DNA of 12,713 bases from Hydnum rufescens UP504 (taxonomy: Eukaryota; Basidiomycota; Agaricomycetes; Cantharellales; Hydnaceae): positions 14,890-27,602 of the forward strand of contig MU129317.1 of the NCBI GenBank assembly GCA_014904985.1, read 5' to 3'. The notes under the pieces were generated by a model that saw only the letters and a list, made by a program, of their open reading frames with translations, had not been told where the DNA came from and ran no database searches. Of the stretch, positions 8,832 to 12,713 are shown piece after piece (the stretch's first letter is position 1; each line of letters begins with the position of its first letter). Made by a program: the position numbers and the translations under genes.

Positions 8832-9771
8832 CTTGAGGAATGAAAGAAGCTTGGAGAAGAACGGCATATTTTTATTCACTTGCCTGCTCGTGCATAGCAA
8901 CGAGTCACAAGTCAGAAGAATCGCTGGCCACGACGCAAACGCATGGTCGCTTCGAAAGTTCGTATGGCTGTGTCATTCGGAAGCCGCCGAAAGACCACTC
9001 GCGCTCTCTAACGTCAACCATTAGCACTACTCGGTACCCCACTCTATATGTCAGCATGATCTCTCGGCGCCAGGAACATACAATAGTGCTTCATGCATCG
9101 CGGGTAGTGATCCCAACCCAGTCGATCTGCGGTTTGCCTCGCACGCACTCGAATCCTTTGCCTATAGGACGCTATACGGCTGACAATTTTGTGGCCTTTA
9201 TATTTACAACCGTGTAGGTATCATAAACTTTGGACTAGTCGACTCGCTAGTCGACTTGGTGGCCCACGGTAATTTTGTTCCTGATGAGTATTACAATCCT
9301 TACTGACGAGGCTTGGGTTTCATCCAGTAATCCGATATCCTTCAGCCGCAGTGACACCCCCGGCTCGCTTTCTTCATTCCCATAATCCGCCGAACCCTTC
9401 TCGCTCTCATAATCACACCGACGGCCCAGGGGCAGCGCCAAGGGACACTTGGCAAGAACATTGCGCCGGGTTCCGCTCAAGGTTTGCCCATCGCACACCC
9501 CTCGCTCCAATCTTCCTAGACGACTAGAGTCAACGCGGCAAAACCAGGACTCGTTCTTCAACAGTCGCGAAGTCATCATCGAGTCCTTCACCAGACAATG
9601 GGAGAAGGAAATGAACTAAAACTGGGGAACACCAGTAGCATGTCCTAAGCTAAGCACGCGGTTAGGATATCATGTCCTCCCTATTTGGTATCGGTCTGGA
9701 TGCTTGTCGATCTACCTGGTGTGACCATAGTGCGGATTCGTCACTATTCGTTCCTCATGGATCTAACGTGT
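8832..9771. other. No gene recognised; flank of the coiled-coil gene
   Basis: The left part should hold the promoter of the minus-strand gene starting at 8831. On that strand an A/T-rich aataaaaatatg lies about 40-50 nt upstream and could act as a TATA-like element. Two overlapping candidates occur at 9247-9607. A minus frame (9591-9247) contains RRCDYESEKGSADYGNEE, vaguely like the end of a Zn2Cys6 cluster but without the required six-Cys spacing. A plus frame ends SFFNSREVIIESFTRQWEKE before TAA near 9619. I cannot support either as a gene. Confidence 0.3.
9238..9255. repeat. 7-bp hairpin within a SalI-type palindrome cluster
   Basis: The arms gtcgact and agtcgac flank the loop cgct. The word ctagtcgac also occurs twice in direct orientation here, at 9235 and 9247. 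It is a compact symmetrical cluster of unknown role that falls at the 3' end of an unassigned minus frame. Confidence 0.5.
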
Positions 9772-10658
9772 TTTGTTAGATCCCAGTGCGCGAGTGTGCG
9801 ATCAACCCCATGATATCCAACGTCAGATCCAGGACATCCCTATGTGCCATATCTTGCGCCAAATCCCATAATATTGGGGTTATTGCGGCGAATGCACAGC
9901 TGGCGGATTCGGATGGGTTGAAAATGGCGATCGAACCAGAAGGTGAGTACGTCATGTTCACCGCCGACATGTCTTTCCGCTCCTAACCGTTACCTCCTGT
10001 AATGTTAAACTTGGCCCCGGCCCCAACTGTCGACGTGATCAGTTGGCGAGCAACAGCACCCACGCACGGCTTCGCATGACGGTTAGTGATCCCAAGTCAG
10101 TCACAGCTCGAATCTTTCGCCCATGGACACCATCACAGTCATCCAATTCGCCGAATGGTACTAGGCTCCACGCTTCGCCTTTGTATTACAGCCAAGTAGG
10201 TGTTGCGAAATCTAAACTTGTGCACTTGATCGTCGTGGTTCACTTTCTAATGAGCATTGCAGACCCAGCCGATCAAGCTTGGGGATTTTATACGACGTTC
10301 CGATATTCCTCACCCATCGCGACTCTAGCGACTGATTCTCTTCGCCTCTCTCATCCTCGGCCGGGCCTTTTCACTCATGAACAATGGCAGCATCGCCTTG
10401 ACCTTCGGATAATGATCGATTAGATCTTGTCGAAGAAGATCAAGGTCGACGTGATGTGCGCGTCTTGACTCTGAATTATTTGTGCACTTCTGAACCACTG
10501 GGGGGATCAAGGGACAGATGTACTTGTAGTTGGTTGCGGTTGTCGGCATGTGAAGTATAACATGTATGTACATGCACCATGGTGCTTATACTAGACTATC
10601 ACTCATAACTACCCCTTGTAACGACTACCTTCTCTTTCGAGCTGCGACTCCTATGTCA
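9772..10658. other. Coding-like scraps, no gene recognised
   Basis: A minus frame at 9970-9776 reads as amphipathic helices (AITPILWDLAQDM, DVLDLTLDIMGLIAHSR), a HEAT/ARM-like texture. The same DNA read on the plus strand is also open and ends at a consensus-like donor, gtgagtacg, at about 9942, so the coding strand is undecided. A minus stretch near 10455-10325 gives DLLRQDLIDHYPKVKAMLPL followed by a basic tail and TAG, plausible as the end of a protein. A plus frame at 10043-10423 is open but has no family features. None can be built into a gene. Confidence 0.25.
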
Positions 10659-11145
10659 CTAGCCGTTTCTGGCCTTGGCCGTTTCAACATCCCCAGGAAT
10701 TCTTGCCACCTTGTCGGTCTGTTTCTCGTTTGCTGTGACTTTTGAGATCACTCGGGGGTGAGGGGCTATTTCCACCCAAAGTTCTCTCTGTTGCTTCATG
10801 AGATAGGCTTTGACTTTGATGCAGTGCGCTGCCATCCGCGGTTGTGAGTTCGATGTCGTCGTAGGGAATATGATAGTCCGATGGTGTGGCAACGTCTGTG
10901 AATGGGAAATGAGCGCGGGATAGGGCACACCCAAGAACGAAGGGCCACTCGCTCTCTCGCGAGCCGGGGGAACGAAGGATGGATAGATCATGTAGGTTTC
11001 ACCAATATATAGCACACCAGCCACTGGAGGTCAAGGTCAAACGACTCGCATTACAACGCTAGAATACTGGCTTACTTATGGCTAAGAGCCCTGCAGATAC
11101 GCTTGCGGTGAACTGCACGGCATTAGCGCATAGCCAGTCTAATTT
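10659..11145 (-). pseudogene. N-terminal fragment of a BEM46/ABHD13-like alpha/beta hydrolase
   Basis: BEM46-like proteins are membrane-anchored serine hydrolases. Reading leftward: an exon ending at 11076 (KLDWLCANAVQFTASVSAG), a 52-nt intron (11075-11024), exon 11023-10949 (MAGVLYIGETYMIYPSFVPP), a 53-nt intron (10948-10896), then an exon from 10895 (VATPSDYHIPYDDIELTTAD). Phases agree across both introns. The spliced start forms the expected hydrophobic anchor (SAGLLAIMAGVLYIG) followed by the IYPSFVPP signature. Just after ADG, around 10821-10830, a ten-base excess shifts the frame; family-like sequence resumes as IKVKAYLMKQQRELW. The last residues, DVETAKARNG, lie where the family goes on to the oxyanion-hole FHGN motif, but TAG follows. 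The catalytic domain is absent. No start ATG was found upstream of KLDWL. The family call rests on motif order recalled from BEM46 proteins. Confidence 0.7.
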
Positions 11146-11465
11146 GGCACTGGCTGAGTGAAATGATCCTAAAGACACCAAAACACAAGAATAACCCTGG
11201 CCTGGGTAGGCTTGAGGCGATACGCACCGTTGGAAATCCGCACGTGGGTGAGCCACCAAAGAGACCCAAGATCCTTCAAAATTCCCGTTGCCGTTGCCGA
11301 TGCGACCAGGAGAATATTTCCTGAAGTAACGTATCCCCAAGCACCGGTGAAGACCATAAGCTATCAACGGTCAGCACGACGCAAGTCCTTGATGCGCAAT
11401 TCTAGTACATCAAATCAGTACGGACCACTCGGCCACAGCAGAAGGGCAGGCATGTATTTGATAGA
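11146..11465 (-). other. Unassigned coding-like segment upstream of the BEM46 fragment
   Basis: A minus frame, 11357-11169, contains the hydrophobic run WGYVTSGNILLVASATATG followed by ILKDLGSLWWLTHVRISNG, and then meets a consensus-like donor, gtgcgtatc, near 11225. It could be a membrane-type exon of another gene fragment. No family was recognised and no consistent splice joins it to the hydrolase piece. Confidence 0.25.
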
Positions 11466-11839
11466 CTAGAGTGTGATTGTAGAGTCACCAGAAATCGTCC
11501 CGGGCGCAATCTGAGAATCGAATGTGACCAGAGGCTGACGCTGTATTGTGACGGAATCTTCAATGGAAGAACAGTCAAGTTATCCATAAAACATACCGAT
11601 TCTGATACCTGGAACATTGAGCCCATTCCTTGTGCGACGTTCTCTCTCCTCGGAATCCGCGATGCATGAACATTGGACACGCAGGCTTCCTGCTTGGATG
11701 CTACGATACCACGCCATTTTACAAGCTTCAGCCCGAATGCGCCATCCGTAGGCGAGATGTGAAAACGACTTCGATGCGAGGATTCTCGTGTAAAGATGAT
11801 ACGTTCGCTGTTTGCTGAATCTGCTTCAGATCTTCCCAT
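11466..11839 (-). CDS. Candidate two-exon small protein, family unknown
   Basis: Exon 1, 11839-11597, starts MGRSEADSANSERIIFTRE and is Ser/Arg-rich. A strong donor, gtatgt, at 11596 and the acceptor aatacag at 11541 define a 56-nt intron with a ttgact branch-like sequence. Phase is kept, and exon 2 (11540-11466) reads RQPLVTFDSQIAPGTISGD and ends STITL before TAG. The product would be 105 residues without signal peptide or membrane helix. Support comes only from the intron quality and the protein-like second exon; exon 1 could be chance, and the true gene might start elsewhere. No function is suggested. Confidence 0.3.
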
Positions 11840-12588
11840 GCGATCGTACTTCCAATTGTTTAGATGGGTAGTCCAAGATTTCTACTCTGGTAGGGGATCT
11901 GTACATGACACGAGACATATTGAAAAGGGGTAGGAAGAAACTGTCGGGCTCGTGTGATGTGGAGGGTCAGTTAAGAAGACCATCCAAGTATAGTACAGAG
12001 CAGAGACCTTGACACAATTTTGCGATGTAGTTCAGTATAGGTCAGTTCTGGTGTTGTAATTCCCTTCAAGTCTGGACCATATTGAACATCTGGTTCAGAC
12101 TGTCTTTATATGAATCTGAGATATACAATGTATTTTGAAAGCTCGGAGACACTCTGTGGGTATAATGCAGTCCAATGCCGAGATCGAACCTAAGTGTGTG
12201 TGGCTGTGATCGTGATAAACTAGTCCGCCTCTAACCCATGGGCACTTTTCGATGACGCTCTAACTCATGTGTGGTTGCCTGTCTGGAAACGAAATGTCTG
12301 ATAGATGTTGGATCGATACCGTTCTTCGACACTGCCGCATATGGTTAAATCAGTAGTTCTCAAACTCGTCCACCACCGCTAGTGGGTCGTGTCGAGGAGG
12401 AGGACAAACCATTGGCGGGACTATTAACTAATTGTGGTGGAGTGGGCTACACGAAAAAGATTTGGCATGGCGGTTCCACATTCGTGACCTATTTGGGTCT
12501 ACACGTAGAATTACCCTTGGGCGCCTTCTCCCCACAGTCCATGGGACAGAGCCTTCAACTAGGCAGTAAATTGTCTAGTGGAAGCAAG
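11840..12588. other. No gene recognised
   Basis: The left two thirds are stop-rich in all frames, with no RNA gene or repeat seen. A short plus frame at 12382-12594 (containing LLTNCGGVGYTKKIWHGGST) is open for 70 codons but has no family signature; it overlaps the end of the minus-strand exon on its right and is probably a shadow or chance. Confidence 0.4.
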
Positions 12589-12696
12589 TTATGATCCTGT
12601 TTCAGGCGAAGCATAGATATCGGTTACCTGGTCGTGTTGCATTTTGAAGCGAGCGGCTTGGTCAGGGTCTAAGTTTGCCTGCCGAATCAGGGCCAC
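12589..12696 (-). CDS. Probable terminal exon of a gene entering from the right edge
   Basis: An acceptor, tcccag, ends at 12697 and is followed by exactly 36 codons, VALIRQANLDPDQAARFKMQ then HDQVTDIYASPETGS and TAA (12591-12589). The upstream frame is closed by TGA, which fits an intron there. The acidic-amphipathic composition is protein-like. A gtaacc inside the exon (after HDQ) could be another donor, in which case the stop is not the real one. The rest of the gene lies outside the window, so the protein is not identified. Confidence 0.35.
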   Translation of the reverse strand: MALIRQANLDPDQAARFKMQHDQVTDIYASPETGS

Positions 12697-12713
12697 CTGG
12701 GATCATCCTTGAG

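Noticed and set aside
8840..9217. 125-codon open frame on the plus strand
   Set aside because: Lies in the promoter side of the minus-strand coiled-coil gene and has no family features; Ser/Arg/Thr-rich chance-like composition.
9411..9500. Cys-containing minus frame as a Zn2Cys6 cluster
   Set aside because: Too few cysteines and wrong spacing; only RRCDYESE resembles the end of such a domain.
1..12713. CRISPR array, rRNA, transposase, reverse transcriptase or integrase
   Set aside because: Read on both strands; no regularly spaced repeats, no rRNA-like blocks, and no catalytic motifs of these enzymes were found.

Overview
The window looks like nuclear DNA of a filamentous basidiomycete. The best fit is an Agaricomycete related to Rhizoctonia/Ceratobasidium. 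This rests on three observations: coding pieces join only across short spliceosomal introns (48-74 nt, mostly 51-56, GT...AG); there are no bacterial-style operons or ribosome binding sites; and the protein families are those expanded in such fungi (HNH_2-type proteins, FunK1 fungal-type kinases). The lineage assignment is inference. All gene models were built by hand from splice signals and reading-frame continuity.

Layout. (1) 534-1808, plus strand: a six-exon gene for an HNH_2-like protein of 327 residues whose spliced frame closes exactly, but whose two expected motif histidines both read as glutamine. (2) 2190-2762, minus: an unrecognised open frame of doubtful status. (3) 2992-4471, minus: an internal piece of NOT1, the CCR4-NOT scaffold, with introns still in place but with a stop and frame breaks. 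(4) 4598-5815, minus: the N-terminal part of a FunK1-type kinase, broken by a frameshift, an in-frame TGA and a phase mismatch. It stops about 130 nt before the NOT1 piece in the same orientation, so the two form a chimera. (5) 6621-7248, plus: degraded coding-like sequence I cannot assign. (6) 7613-8831, minus: a two-exon gene with an Asn-Cys-aromatic core motif and a highly charged C-terminal coiled coil built from tandem DNA repeats; its N-terminus carries an apparent one-base frame break. (7) 10659-11145, minus: the N-terminal piece of a BEM46/ABHD13-like alpha/beta hydrolase, ending just before the His-Gly-Asn motif. (8) 11466-11839, minus: a candidate small two-exon gene. (9) 12589-12696, minus: a probable terminal exon of a gene that enters from the right edge.

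The genes do not form a pathway. The picture is an accessory, decaying region: one intact-looking lineage-specific gene, one nearly intact gene, and several truncated copies of unrelated host genes that keep their introns, hence copied at DNA level and not through mRNA. I see no transposase, reverse transcriptase, integrase, CRISPR array, rRNA or tRNA. I found no convincing new biological system; the most interesting points are the gene-fragment mosaic and the HNH_2-like protein lacking its histidines.
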